From: Xylaria sp. FL1777
Taxonomy: Eukaryota > Ascomycota > Sordariomycetes > Xylariales > Xylariaceae
Assembly: GCA_022578965.1 (NCBI GenBank)
Contig: MU400642.1
Coordinates: 45,708 to 109,707, forward strand
DNA: 64,000 nt
Direction of reading: 5' to 3'
In this document: piece after piece, positions 1-11,326 of the stretch
Numbering within the stretch: position 1 is the stretch's first letter
Layout of the letters: the number at the start of each line of letters is the position of its first letter
Notes under the pieces: model-generated
The model's database searches: none
The model's input: the letters and a program-made list of their open reading frames with translations, nothing else
Told to the model about the DNA's origin: nothing
Made by a program: the position numbers and the translations under genes

Positions 1-1
1 A

Positions 2-148
2 GATGAGGAAGAAGATGGTGTCGAGGAGGAGTGGGACGATGATGCCGATGAGCTAAGCTCTAAGGTCAAAGTCGGTGTTGATGCGCCTGTCGGCGGTAAG
101 AGCGCTGTTCCAACGGCTGTTGCCGGTGGTGATGACGAGGAAGATTGA
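2..148 (+). CDS. 3' end of an acidic protein gene (partial)
   Basis: An open frame enters from the left edge in phase with the codon at 2-4 and stops at TGA 146-148. The 48 visible codons are strongly acidic, starting DEEEDGVEEEWDDDADEL and ending GGDDEED. Such tails occur on many nuclear, ribosome-biogenesis and trafficking proteins, so I do not name a family. No intron signal is needed in the visible part. The rest of the gene lies outside the window. Confidence 0.6.
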   Translation, partial: DEEEDGVEEEWDDDADELSSKVKVGVDAPVGGKSAVPTAVAGGDDEED

Positions 149-1582
149 TGCAGCCATTCAGGCCCTTTTCATTTAATCCATGTCGTGCCGTCGCTGTGAC
201 TACCCTCGCTTCCATCTGTTTACGTTCAGCTCCCTATTGTTTGTCTTCTTTCCCACCTAGTCGGTAGATTATAAACTTCTACAGATCCATGTTGTGCTAG
301 GTTCAGGGAATAGATGAATTCGTTAGGAAACTGATTGGATGCAGAGGCGGACAAACTTCTGAAGGACGTTTGTCTATAGTAGAACAGGATTATGACTGCG
401 CTCACTGCACATTCAAGATTCAGTCAAGGCAAGGTAACTTTTTTTTATAAATTGAGTGACTGATTAGATTATCTCGAACGACATCGAAGCCAGTCAAATA
501 TCAATCTAAGAGAGTCGCGCGAGGATCATCACTCCGAAGATAGCAAGCGACGAGGCCAAAGGAAGCCAAAGGAAGCCAAAGGAAAGTAAGACAAAGGTAG
601 GAAGATTCTGTTCAATTGACCATGTTGGTCAATAGCGAGAATGAACTTCACTAATAAACCCCCCCACAAACCCCACGCTTCTTGCAACCTCCTCTCCTGG
701 ACAAGTGTCAGAGCCCTTTTGGTTGGCTGTTCCCTCGGCCACAACCCACGATTGCGGCCCAACTGCGTTCAATGCTTCGTCGGGCCATTCATTGAAGCCA
801 ATTCACGGTCCGCGATTGCATCGCAGACGAATCAGCTCTGGGTGTCGCATCGATCTCCTCTGAGCACCACGGCCTATGTTGCCATTTCTGTTCTTTCCTT
901 CGCTGCCGGATTGCCTCGGACAAAACCTTGAAGGCGGAGGCTCTCGTCGCGTCGGGGCTGTGCTGTGCGTCTTGAGGCAACAGTGGTAGTTTTCTATTAT
1001 TAAAGCAAGTGGTGATGAAACTGGAGTTGCGCGGTGCGAGATGTCTGGTCGTGGTTGGACTGTTTGTCGGCTCACGATTGCGCGCTTCATCGCGTAGTCT
1101 ACCTAACCCGCCTAGATACATGTGTAGGTGGGTGTATATGTGCATGTTACGTTCGGCTGAGCGATTTATGGCTGGTTGGTTGTCATCCATGGGTGAGCAA
1201 AGGTACTTATTTATAACACCGTTGGCCTAAATTCATTGTTTTTTGCCTGGGTTAGATATCTGGTTGTCTACTTGATTAAAATACTAGCGAGTCTTCGCAT
1301 TTTTAACTGTTATACACGTATCCCACATGGCCGGCTGCTGAGAAGTAGTCAATGCTGAGGTGTTATTCCATGGCATTTGCATTGTTGATGCCACCGCTAC
1401 CTCGTTGATTATGCCTCATTTACCCCCCCAATCAACTACACAAGTTCCTCACCAGAAGTGCTTTGAGATTACGGTATAAGAAAATCATATAGCGTGTATA
1501 TTCATATGGTAGACTCTAGGTACCCGCTCCAAATCGTCTTGCTGCGTTATGCCCTTTCCGGGTTTCTCAGACCCATCTAGCA
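149..1582. other. Intergenic region, no gene supported
   Basis: This is the shared 3' flank of the partial gene on the left and the pectate lyase on the right. Overlapping open frames of 60-133 codons between 529 and 1230 lie on both strands with no splice logic or recognisable protein, so they look like chance frames. The one regular element is a short 10-bp triplet repeat at 555-584. Confidence 0.6.
555..584 (+). repeat. Three perfect 10-bp tandem copies
   Basis: The unit GCCAAAGGAA is repeated three times head to tail at 555-564, 565-574 and 575-584. It lies in non-coding DNA and is most likely a small satellite produced by slippage. Confidence 0.9.
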
Positions 1583-3187
1583 CTACGAAGATGGAACCAG
1601 CGAGTTCACGTACACCTCGATATTGGCGTACCCAGAGCTACTGAGCTTCATGGCATCGCTAGCGTCCTGAGGATTGAGCCCGTTGGCCCGCTCCCAGTCG
1701 TCCGGGATCCCGTCGCCATCCGTGTCAGTCGGCTTCGTGCCGCCGGCGATGTAGCCCGGGCCGTACATGGGGCTCGCCGTCTCGTCGCTGATCAGCTCGC
1801 CCGTCTTACCCCAGCTCTTCACCTCGGCCACAAGGATCTTGTCGACGGCGTCCCGCGACGGGTAAGTGGTGCCGACATTGTCGAGCACGTACGTCACGGC
1901 ATCCTGGGCACTGCGCAGCGTCGTCGGACCGGGGTAGGCGAACTTCGTCGACACGATGTCCATGTCGCTGTAGCATGTTGTCGACACGCATAGCGCCGTG
2001 CCGTCCAGGACGCCGTTTTGATTCGAATCGTAGAAATTGTTAGAAACATCTACAAAGCAAGTTAGAAAAGTCATAGTTCGTTGTTAAGTTTAACAGAGAT
2101 AGCATGAAGAGACTGACATCCGTGGAAGTTGGCATTGCCTCGCGTGAAGGCTGTCACGGTTGTAGTTGGGCCCGAGATGAAATAGTTGTTGATCACATTC
2201 GCATAGCTTTGCCCGTCGCTGTCGCCAGCGATGTAGCCACCGCCGCCACCCCAGTTATAAACGATCTAATACGCAAGGTCAGGAAACAGCTCTCTCTCTC
2301 AGATATCTATTTGGGGCCAACCTTACGTTGTTCTGGAAGTCGTTCACACCCTTGACTTTGGGATTGCGCGTCTTGTTGTCGATGTACAAGTTGCGGAAGA
2401 GACTGACGCCGCCATCGGTCTGAATCAACCCACCGCAGCTATGTGTGTCCAATCCCTGACCGATTATCGAGTCCTGGATCGTGACATTCGTGACATCACC
2501 GTTGATAGAGAAGGTCTCATCACGACCCCAGGTGACGGAGACGTGATCGAAGATCATGTTCTGGCCGTCGGCGATGGTTATACCGTCTTTGCCCGAGTCG
2601 CCCGACTTACCCATTCGGAAGCGCATGTAGCGAACAATTGCCTCGTTGGCGTTGGACCAGGACAGTCCGTTTCCGTACACCGTGATCCCGCCCCCCGGTG
2701 CCGTCTGCCCGGCGATGTAGACATTCTCTATTAGAAAACCTTTGTTAAATCCACGGCCTTTGGTGAAGATATAATTCATTCAAAGGGACCTCGAAATCAT
2801 GTAAAGGCATATAATAGCAGTGGCCGTGCCGAAAAAGGAATATAATACTTAAAAGTGCCTACTGGAGACAACCACACGATCGGTGATATTTATCGTGCCT
2901 CCCACATCGAAGACAACAATGCAATTGGCTTGAGAGACCGCATCTCGGAAGGAACCCGTGCCTGCATCACTTTATCTCGGCGCCGTCAGTTTTTATACGT
3001 CTTTGATTTCCCGCCTAGGAACAGATCGTTCAACGTACCCCAGATTCGTTACGTGGTAGACACTGCCGGTCCGCCCACCAACGGCATTGCGTCCGAAGCC
3101 TTCGGCTCCGGGAAATGCGAGCAGTCCGGACACCTGGGGGACGAGAGCCAGCAATGACGCTGCAGTGAGGTATTGTAGCCAACCCAT
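1583..3187 (-). CDS. Secreted pectate lyase (polysaccharide lyase family 1 type)
   Basis: Five exons: 3187-3039, 2969-2863, 2727-2327, 2265-2118, 2049-1583; 423 aa. A signal peptide (about residues 1-21) is followed by FPGAEGFGRNAVGG, the usual start of this fungal and bacterial pectate-lyase group. Further family motifs are AGQTAPGGG, DHVSVTWGRDE (calcium-site region of the beta-helix) and KTRNPKVKG. The enzyme should cleave polygalacturonate by beta-elimination outside the cell. Near the C-terminus DTDGDGIPDDWE looks like a type-3 calcium loop appended to the helix. Exon phases agree at every junction, and the introns are 60-135 nt with GT-AG ends. Together with the pectin lyase at 26113-27650 it suggests plant cell-wall degradation. 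Substrate preference (pectate versus methylated pectin) is inferred from the family only. Confidence 0.92.
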
Positions 3188-4408
3188 TCTCCCAAGGCTG
3201 CGGTGGATTTGTTAAGGAGGATAAAGTAAGAGCGACATATCATCACGAGCCCAAGGGATGTCAGGCGCCATTATGAACCTTTAGATATAAAAGCCAAATA
3301 CAATACAATTCTGTCTCTAAAATTCCGGCCTGGGACCATGATGTCGATCTCTAATCGCTGTTTGATGGAAAAACCAGACAAGCTACTTGGTACTGCCGGG
3401 GTGCCAAGGATTTATTTGGGGAGAATGGAGTGTGGTATTCCGAAGGTATGACAGAATGTTTCCCCCTGGTCCCCTTCCGAGCCGTCGACTACCTCCGATG
3501 GATGCACTGTTTAATTTGGCGTTGATGCTAGTAACATTCATCATATCATCGGGTAGTCTCTTCGTTTCTCACTAAGTATCATGGTATTCTATATCGAACG
3601 CAGTACATATTAAAGTGACAACCTAACAGCAGCGTTAGATCAGTGCATCAAGTCTAGGGAAAGACCAATAAGAGAAGAATTGTAGGAAAAATATTCCCTT
3701 AAAACTTGATGTTATCATATCAAGCCCAAATGACATCTTACCAAAGTAGTCGAGGATTTTGTATTGCACCAATAGACAAAAGTTCTGTCGTTATGTTTTG
3801 ATTAAACCGTAGTATCAGTATGAGGTTTGCTGGGATTGTTGCGTGTCGACAAAATAGAGAGCCTAGCTCTCCATTGATCATCCATCTAGACTGCTTTCAA
3901 CAGCAACAACTTGTTTGGTATTTGGTATTACATCTATTGTTACCTAGTGAACAATCATAAGGCGCGTGAAATTACCATTCAAACATCCCTCTCCTTCTTT
4001 CCCCCTTTCCCACTTTCCAAATATTTTACCTACCCTCGCACCCCAAAATCCCAACAAAAAAGTTCACCCGCATCCTCAAAAGTCCACGTTTGAGCTACCA
4101 TTGCATGGTCTCCGTAGAAAGTGCTACCTACACGCCAATACAATTGCCAATTAGTCCTACCTATTTACTGATATTCAAATGGCCAGAGAGCGCTGAAATC
4201 GTGGGTATAAGATGCGTGCTGATAGAGGGTCGGCGTACGTATGACCAACATTGTATTGTAGCGTAGAAGAGAGAGCACTGGAAGATGGTGCTTCCCTTAT
4301 ACCGAGCGAGATGCGCGTCTATAACACATAAGACACCTAATAATTATGGCTCAGCTCAGCTGCTCTTATCGACGATCATTGCTTGTCTGTGAACCATCGA
4401 TGAGGTCT
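3188..4408. other. Intergenic region, no gene seen
   Basis: It contains the upstream region of the pectate lyase and the 3' flank of RRP3. It is AT-leaning, with only short open frames (about 60 codons) lacking splice or protein signals. Promoter elements could not be assigned with confidence. Confidence 0.6.
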
Positions 4409-6881
4409 TTAGCCCTCTTCAGCATCCATATTATCACGAGGTCTCTTAGTAGCACTTTTTCCTGCACGGCGACCGCTCAAAATAGAGCCTCTGTTTCCTC
4501 GGTCGTCCATTAAATTCTTCATCTCAGTTCGAGCATGTCGTTGCGCTTCCTCTGTACGCTGGCGGAAAACCATCACTTCGTCACGCTCGGTTGGGAATTC
4601 ACTATAACACTCAGAGTCAGCCTTCGCTATTTTGAGCGCAATATCTGAGTGTTTTAGAGCCGTACAAAGCTCCATATCTGATTCTGGCCCGAAAGAAACC
4701 TTTATACAGTCGAAGTGATAAAAAGGAAATGAAATGAGCCGGAAATACTTGCCTGAGTCGCGTCCCTAAAGCGGCCTCTATTCTTTGGTAGACTTCGAGG
4801 TCATATTGGGTAACAAATGAAATTGCCTGCCCCGACTTTCCCGCTCTCGCAGTTCGACCAACCCTAAATATATCAGTAAATCTGTAGTTCATAATCCTAA
4901 ACATAGCCTCTACCTGTGAATATAGGTTTTACTATCACCAGGGACTGTGATGTATTGGGTTAGTTACACTTCTCATGACAGAATCTGGCCAGGGCTGTAG
5001 GAGTGCACAGCATGTTCTGGTTATGACAATAGCTATGGGGGAAATGAACGCTACTAACGGTCATAGTTTAGAACTAAATCGACACTGGGAATATCGAGAC
5101 CTCTGGCTGTGAAATTTTGTTAGAATGGTCATATACTGCGGTGATATTGTCTTCTGTACCTGCGACATCTGTGGCAACCAATATATCTCTTGCGTTACTT
5201 TTGAACTTGTTTAGCGCTCCTAATCGGGCAGATTGCGATAATTGGCCTATATTGAATTAGTACAAGGGACGGAAGCGAAGAGTACAATGCTTGGAAATCA
5301 AGACCATATAAAAGGAATAAATGACGTACCGTGAAGAGGAATGCCCTTGAAGCCGAGATGTCTGATCATGATAGAGATCCGCTGTGCTTCATATACTGTC
5401 CTTGCAAAGATGATTTTTTGGCCTGCAATTTCGGAGAGCAAGTATATGAGATAGAAGTCTTTGAAGGCATGTGGTATGAATAGCTTCAGAACTCGAGAGT
5501 TAGTTATTGTAACGCTTTCAAAAGTTTAACAACAAACGAGAGAATAGAGCATTCAGTAGTGAGCTATGCTCTCTGCATTATTTGTAAAAATAAAACGTAA
5601 GACATACATAGAACTAAAACAACGAGGAGTTAGCGGATGGAACCGAGATCAAGATATAAATGAGGCGCAAACTGAGATTTGCATACCTGCTTTAATGTTG
5701 ATACCGTCTGATATTTGTTAGATGAAACCGAAACGCGAACCGGATCTCTTAAAGAAGCTCGCTGTAGCGACTCTACCTGCACAACATTAGTTAATAGCGT
5801 GCATTACATAGCTAGGGAGCGAAACCACACACTTTTGAGCTCATCGTCGCAGAAAAGAGAAACGTTCGTCCTGGACAAAATATATGTTAGTAATGGAGAG
5901 ACGGTCTAAAACCCGCAACAGGGGAAATTCAGGTTTAGAATACGCACTCTCCCTTGGTATGAACTTTAGTAGCTTGTCTAATACTGGTCCAAAATCCATG
6001 TCAAGTAGCCTATCAGCTTCATCTATGACTAAGTATTTGAGAGCGTTTAGCTTAAAGCCTTTAGTCTTTTCTAAATGGTCTAGGAGCCTCCCAGGTGTAG
6101 CAACAATAACGTGCGGTTTCTTTCCTAGGGCGATTCCCTGTGCAACCATATCGAGGCTGTCAAAGAAGGGTTAGCAAGACTTCTCCCAGCAGAGCCTGTT
6201 TGATCAGGAGAGTTCATAGCTTATGAATCTAGCTAGAACAACTTGCCCGAACCTAGCCGCAGCGACTTACCCTCCGACAATTGTGCAGCTTCGAACAGAA
6301 ATTGTGGCTCCGAGAGCATCAACCTGTTGACCAATTTGCTGGGCCAGCTCGCGGGTGGGTGCCAGAATTAGAGCGTAGAGAGGCGAAGGACGCTCAAGAA
6401 GTGACTGCAAGATGGGAAGTACAAAGGCGGCCGCTGTCAAAGGCGAGTCAGTGACGATGAGGAAATTCGAGAATGCTTAGGATGCCGTACTCTTGCCGGA
6501 ACCGGTCTCTGCTAGACCAATGATGTCTTTACCAGCAAGGGCCTCGGGGATGGACTTCTCTTGAATAGGGGTGGCATGCGTATATTTCAGAGAAGCGCAG
6601 GCATCGCAAAGGCTATCGACAATACCCTGATGGAACAGGACGAGTTAGCTTGAGTGCTAGAGACTCCAGAAGCATGCAGCATAGCATAACCGCACCAAGT
6701 CCTTGAACGTCTTCCGGGGAACTTCGGCTGTGCTGGCGGCAGAGCCTTCGTCAACTAGCGTAGCTGACTCTGTGGAAGGGGAGGCCGCCTCAGTCTGGCG
6801 AGAACTGCCGTCGGGATCATTCTGGTCATTCTGGTCGCTCTCGGGTTGAGATACCCTTCGTTTCTTAGCCAAGGGCGCCAT
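4409..6881 (-). CDS. RRP3: ATP-dependent rRNA helicase RRP3 (DEAD-box)
   Basis: Thirteen exons: 6881-6696, 6626-6491, 6433-6271, 6156-5948, 5870-5833, 5776-5687, 5613-5608, 5483-5330, 5246-5160, 5106-5059, 4944-4914, 4863-4753, 4601-4409; 483 aa. Helicase motifs appear in order: AETGSGKT (I), PTRELA (Ia), [17 protein letters not shown] (III), LVATDVA and [10 protein letters not shown] (VI). The N-terminus MAPLAKKRR and the ending with DEVMVF and AQRHA match fungal Rrp3, a nucleolar helicase for 18S rRNA maturation. Two splicing features are unusual: a 6-nt exon (5613-5608, residues FY) and a GC-AG intron (4752-4602) that restores the expected [11 protein letters not shown]. An in-frame upstream ATG at 7022 exists, but 6881 gives the family-like start. 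It is divergent from the Brix-protein gene at 7374. Confidence 0.93.
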
Positions 6882-7373
6882 GTCAGGCGAATGCTGATTA
6901 TTCAATTTTCGATTGCTCCGTGGGCCGTGTACAGTTCGATTTCGAGTGGTGTGCACGAGGGGTTTTGGAGAATTCGGGTGTGCTTTTTGGTCGGTGTAAG
7001 AAAGCCCTGGAGGTGAACTCAAAATGTTGGATAAGATAAAAACTTAGACTTTGGTAGATACTAAGTAGCTACGGGATGGGGTGGGTAGATCCATGCATGT
7101 GGTGCTCTGCTACTGCAGTAGGTACATTCTGTAGCGCAATACCCACCAAAAAGTTGCTCCACAGTGGGGTTATCTTATCACTATCTCGACCTTATTTTTT
7201 TCCCCAAGTACCTACCTAACCTAGAGGTATTCTTCCAGCCAAGTCAAGAGAGCAACAAGCTCGAAAACACCTAATCTGCCACCATTCAAAACTAATTTTG
7301 AAAAGCACTTCTTCCGTACGGACCCGAGAATCACTATCTATTTCAATTCGATTGGAGACACATTATTCGAACA
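6882..7373. promoter_or_regulatory. Divergent promoter region between RRP3 and SSF1
   Basis: About 490 bp separates the start codons of two oppositely transcribed ribosome-biogenesis genes, so both promoters must lie here. The DNA contains T-rich runs near 7190-7205 and a TACCTACCTAACCTAG stretch near 7207-7222. I see no clear TATA box. Co-regulation is inference from gene function and spacing. Confidence 0.55.
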
Positions 7374-8844
7374 ATGGCGAAACAGCGCACCAAAAAGCGC
7401 ACCCATGTCGGCGCCACCAACCCCAAACACCAGGCGGCTCCGACGGGTCGTTCTGCTGGCCTAGATCCTAAGAGCATGGTCATCCGTATTGGCGCCGGCG
7501 AGGTTGGTTCGAGTGTCAGTCAACTAGCTAAGGATGTCCGTCAAGTCATGGAGCCGGGCACCGCAAGTCGCCTGAAGGAGCGCCGTGCAAACCGCTTGAG
7601 AGACTATGTCACGATGACTGGGCCCTTGGGTGTCACTCACCTCCTGCTATTCTCGCGATCCGACTCTGGCAACACGAACCTCCGAGTCGCCACTACCCCG
7701 AGGGGACCGACGCTTCATTTTCGAGTCGAGAAGTATTCGCTATGCAAAGACGTGCGCCGTGCCCAGAGGAATCCGAGAGGCGGCGGCAAGGAGTACGCTA
7801 CGCCTCCATTGGTACGAAGATATAAGATTCCCTCTCTTTCTCCCCTGACGGTTGCTAACCCGCCAATTGTTTTCACTGTAGCTCATCATGAATAATATTT
7901 CTACCCCCGGGGCAGATGCCCGCTCTACTGTTCCTAAACACCTCGAAACTCTTACAACTACCGTTTTCCAATCCATGTTTCCCCGTATAAACCCGCAGAC
8001 GACTCCCCTTAAGTCTATACAGCGGGTACTCTTGATAAATAGAGAACCAGCAACTGACAAAGATGATGGTTCATTCGTCCTGAATTTTCGACACTTTGCC
8101 ATCACCACCAAAGCCGCTGGCATCTCCAGACCGCTTCGGAGGCTCAATGCCGCTGAGAAGGTTCTCAACGGAAAAAATGGTCGAAAAGGAGGGGTACCAA
8201 ATTTGGGAAAGCTTGAGGATATTGCCGACTTCATGATCGGTGGCGAGAACGGAGAGGGTTACATGACAGACGCCACCAGTGGGAGCGAAATGGATACTGA
8301 TGCTGAGGTTGAGGTATTGGAGGATGCGCCTCGGAAAGTCTATACTAAGACTCGCCCTGCACGTGACAATGGTGACCATCACGCCGCTGACGATGAAAGG
8401 GTAGAGCGGCGCCGAGTAAAACTGGTTGAACTCGGACCGCGCATGAAGTTACGCATGACAAAAGTGGAAGAAGGTCTTTGCTCTGGAAAGGTCATGTGGC
8501 ACGAGCACATCCATAAATCTAGGCAGGAGGTGCAAGAACTCGATAAGCGATGGGAGACCAGGGCAAAAGAAAAAGAAGCCAGGAGGAAGCAGCAAAAGGC
8601 TAATGTAGAGAAGAAACGGAAAGAACGAGCAGCCAGCGGAGCAAAAGGTGGTGCAAAGGGTGATAACAACGAAGATGACGAAGACGACGAGTTGAATGGT
8701 AACAACAGTGATCTCTTTGATGAGATGATGGAAGAGGATGAGCTAGATAGTGAAGGACTGGCCGGAGATGGCGAAGAGGCCGTCAATGAGGGAATGGATG
8801 ATGACGAATGGGAAGATGAGAGAGCAGAGATCGCTGGTTCATGA
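7374..8844 (+). CDS. SSF1: Brix-domain ribosome biogenesis protein, SSF1/Peter Pan type
   Basis: Two exons, 7374-7811 and 7882-8844, joined in phase 0 across a 70-nt GT-AG intron; 466 aa. The N-terminus MAKQRTKKRTH is basic, and the Brix domain covers about residues 30-310, with VMEPGTASRLKERRANRLRD and GPLGVTHLLLFSRS as recognisable blocks. The C-terminal part is lysine-rich (KEKEARRKQQKANVEKKRKE) and then strongly acidic (EDDEDDEL, EMMEEDELDSEG), as in Ssf1/Ssf2. The family acts in the nucleolus in 60S pre-rRNA (27S) processing with Rrp14/Rrp15. The reverse-strand open frame rich in serine over 8379-8912 is an antisense shadow of the acidic tail. It is divergently paired with RRP3, another rRNA-processing factor. 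Confidence 0.92.
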
Positions 8845-9343
8845 ACGAATATACCCATGTCAACGACATCAAACGTGTCTTTTATGTCTTCGATATTTAC
8901 AACTCTATCCATTGTGGAACGTGCAAACCTCGATCTATGTCGATGACTATGGAGTTCCCATCATACAAACACTAGGAAGACTAGGATGCTAATTTTCGAT
9001 AGTACCTAGTAACCGATTGGGCCCTTTTACGCGATCCCGCTACGGATTATTCGTCTCATATAATACTCGGTGTGGCGCTGGGAGCTATTGTCTCCCAGGG
9101 AACATAGTTGGGACGATAAGGAATGCAACTAGAGACATTTCGCGCTTGCGGAATGGCGAAACAGGGAATCGCCATCGAGGGAGCAACAAGCTATCGAGGA
9201 ATGTCGAGTCCGATTTGTCTCAGAAACAGCCATTGCCCAAAACTTCTGATAACTATTTTGTCGATCACGATGCTACGCTCTTCTCTAACTCGTGTTGTTG
9301 CTTTAAGGGTTCATATGAATAACTCACCAACGGCGGGACGAAG
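8845..9343. other. Intergenic spacer between SSF1 and the molybdate transporter
   Basis: About 500 bp holding the SSF1 terminator side and the promoter of the downstream gene. Two short forward frames near 9017-9377 overlap the next start codon in another frame and look like chance frames. No TATA-like motif stood out. Confidence 0.5.
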
Positions 9344-11326
9344 ATGGGTCTCGACATATACTGGATCGGACTCTTAGTCCTCATACCCATCGTCGCCATC
9401 GTCGCCGGGCACAAGACAATCCTATCTTCACTACGGCGGAGAACATCCGCCGAGAAGCTCGAGCCCGATCCCCATCCTCATCCTCATCCCCTCGACGACG
9501 ACGCCAGGAAGTTCCAGCTGACCTTCCTGCGCGTCTACCTCCTGGTGATCGGGTCGGAATGGCTCCAGGTAAGCCTACTTACTTACTTACCACCTATAGA
9601 AAAAGCCCTCATCCCATCATCATCATCATCATCTGCCAAATGTCTGTCATCCACCGCTAACTCGCGACGATCCCAGAACCCGTTCATGTACTCCCTCTTC
9701 CGCACCGAGAAGACGCTCGACGAGGCGACGGTGGCGACGCTGTACAGCAGCACGTACGTGGCGGCGGCCGTGTCGGCGCTCTTCGCGGGCCACCTGGCGG
9801 ACCGCCTCGGCCGCAGGGCCGCGTGTCTGGCCTTCTGCGCCGTCCACTCGCTCGCCGCCGTGTCCGTGTGCTTCGACCAGCTGCCCGTGCTCGTCCTCGG
9901 CAGGGTCCTCGGCGGCGTCGCGCTCACGCTGCTCTGGACCGCCTTCGAGAGCTGGCTCATCGCCGAGTACAACGCGCGCGGGTTCGCGTCGGATTCGTCG
10001 CTGTCGCTGAGCGCCATGTTCGGCGTCATGACTACTTCTAAGTGCATAACGGCCATCTTCGCCGGCGGTGAGTTTAGTTGATTTCACCCGGTGGGGGGAG
10101 GGGGGGCGTTCTTCTCTTCCGCTGTTTTGGCTCCTTCGGGAGTGGAAAGGCCCGTTCTTTAGGCGGGATCATATTGTAAACTTCCTATTGTTTCGCAGCT
10201 GAGGTATAGCGCTTTCGAAGTGGTGGTAACTAACTAACTTCGACCGTGTTATAGTCCTAGGACATTGCGTTGTTTTGGCTTTGGGGTCTAAGATTCACCC
10301 TTTCATACTTGGTGTGGTAAGGGGTTTTCCTAACCTGAGGAGATAGGTATTGCTTATAGCTATTGTCACACTAATGGACACTAGGCTCTGGACTTAACCG
10401 CTGCAATCTTGATGGTCAAGACATGGAATGAAAATTGGGGAATCAGCTCGATTGTTGATGCGGACGCGGATGGCGATAAAGGCGATAAAGTGGCCGAAGC
10501 GCAGGAACACCTACCATCAGCGCAGGCGGCGGAATCGCTGTGGGATTCACGAGTGTGGGCTATGAGTTTTGTAACGTGTTGTTTCGACGGTACAATCTTT
10601 TTGTTTATGTTCTTCTGGCCGGAAACACTTCAAGACGCTCACGACAGAGAACACCCGGAACAGAAAAACACTATCCCGCACGGCGTCATCTTCGCCTCGT
10701 TCATGGCCATAATGGTCCTCGGCGCGCTATCTTTCAACCTAGCGGTTGCGGACACGGGCAGTAACCATCAGGGGTCGAAGAGATATACTTTGACGCCAAC
10801 GCAACTTCTCGTTGGGGTTCTACTATGCAGTGCTGTTTGCTTCCTGGCCGCCGCATTCGTCCGAGAAGAAGTAGGACTTTTCATCTCCTTCTTGTTGTTG
10901 GAGGTCTGCAACGGTATTTACGTACCCAGCGTTGCGTATCACCGGGGCACAATTGTCGCCGACGAGGCGAGGGCTCGCGTATACAGCCTTATGAACATCC
11001 CCCTGTTTGTGTTTGTCATCATTGCCCTACAGACGGCGAACGGTAACGGTACTAGTGGTGAGTTGACTCGAGGGCTGATAAAACACATAGATGCTAATTG
11101 GGTAGACACAGGAGGGCGCTGGCAACCTGTGTTTCTCATTTGTGCGGCACTGCTCCTCCTTGCGGCGCTAGTGACCTCACTCTATCTTCATGTTGGGAAT
11201 AGAAGCCCAGATGGATTTGTGGAGATACCTGATCGAGATTTGGGAGATAACGATCGCTTTTCTTCCGTAGACGCAGCATGGGCGGAATTAGATCCGGTTG
11301 TACATGAACATGTTGTTCGACCGTAG
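9344..11326 (+). CDS. MFS transporter, MFSD5-like molybdate-anion transporter
   Basis: Four exons: 9344-9568, 9677-10067, 10255-10316, 10385-11326; 539 aa with about 12 hydrophobic segments. The block GSEWLQNPFMYSLF and the motif-A-like HLADRLGRR are characteristic of the MFSD5/MOT2 group of molybdate transporters. Later VRVWAMSF-type and YVPSVAYHRG blocks lie in the second half. The loop after exon 1 is His/Pro-rich (PHPHPHP), and a hydrophilic central loop at the start of exon 4 carries DADADGDKGDK. The protein should sit in the plasma or an internal membrane and supply molybdate for molybdenum cofactor. The substrate is inferred from family only. The exon 2 segment is markedly GC-rich compared with the flanks. 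The third exon is short (62 nt), but both junctions keep phase. Confidence 0.85.

Noticed and set aside
6882..7022. RRP3 start at the upstream ATG 7022
   Set aside because: It adds 47 residues without family support; MAPLAKKRR at 6881 matches the usual Rrp3 N-terminus.
8379..8912. Serine-rich reverse frame over the SSF1 3' end
   Set aside because: It is the antisense of the Lys/Glu/Asp-rich tail of the Brix protein.
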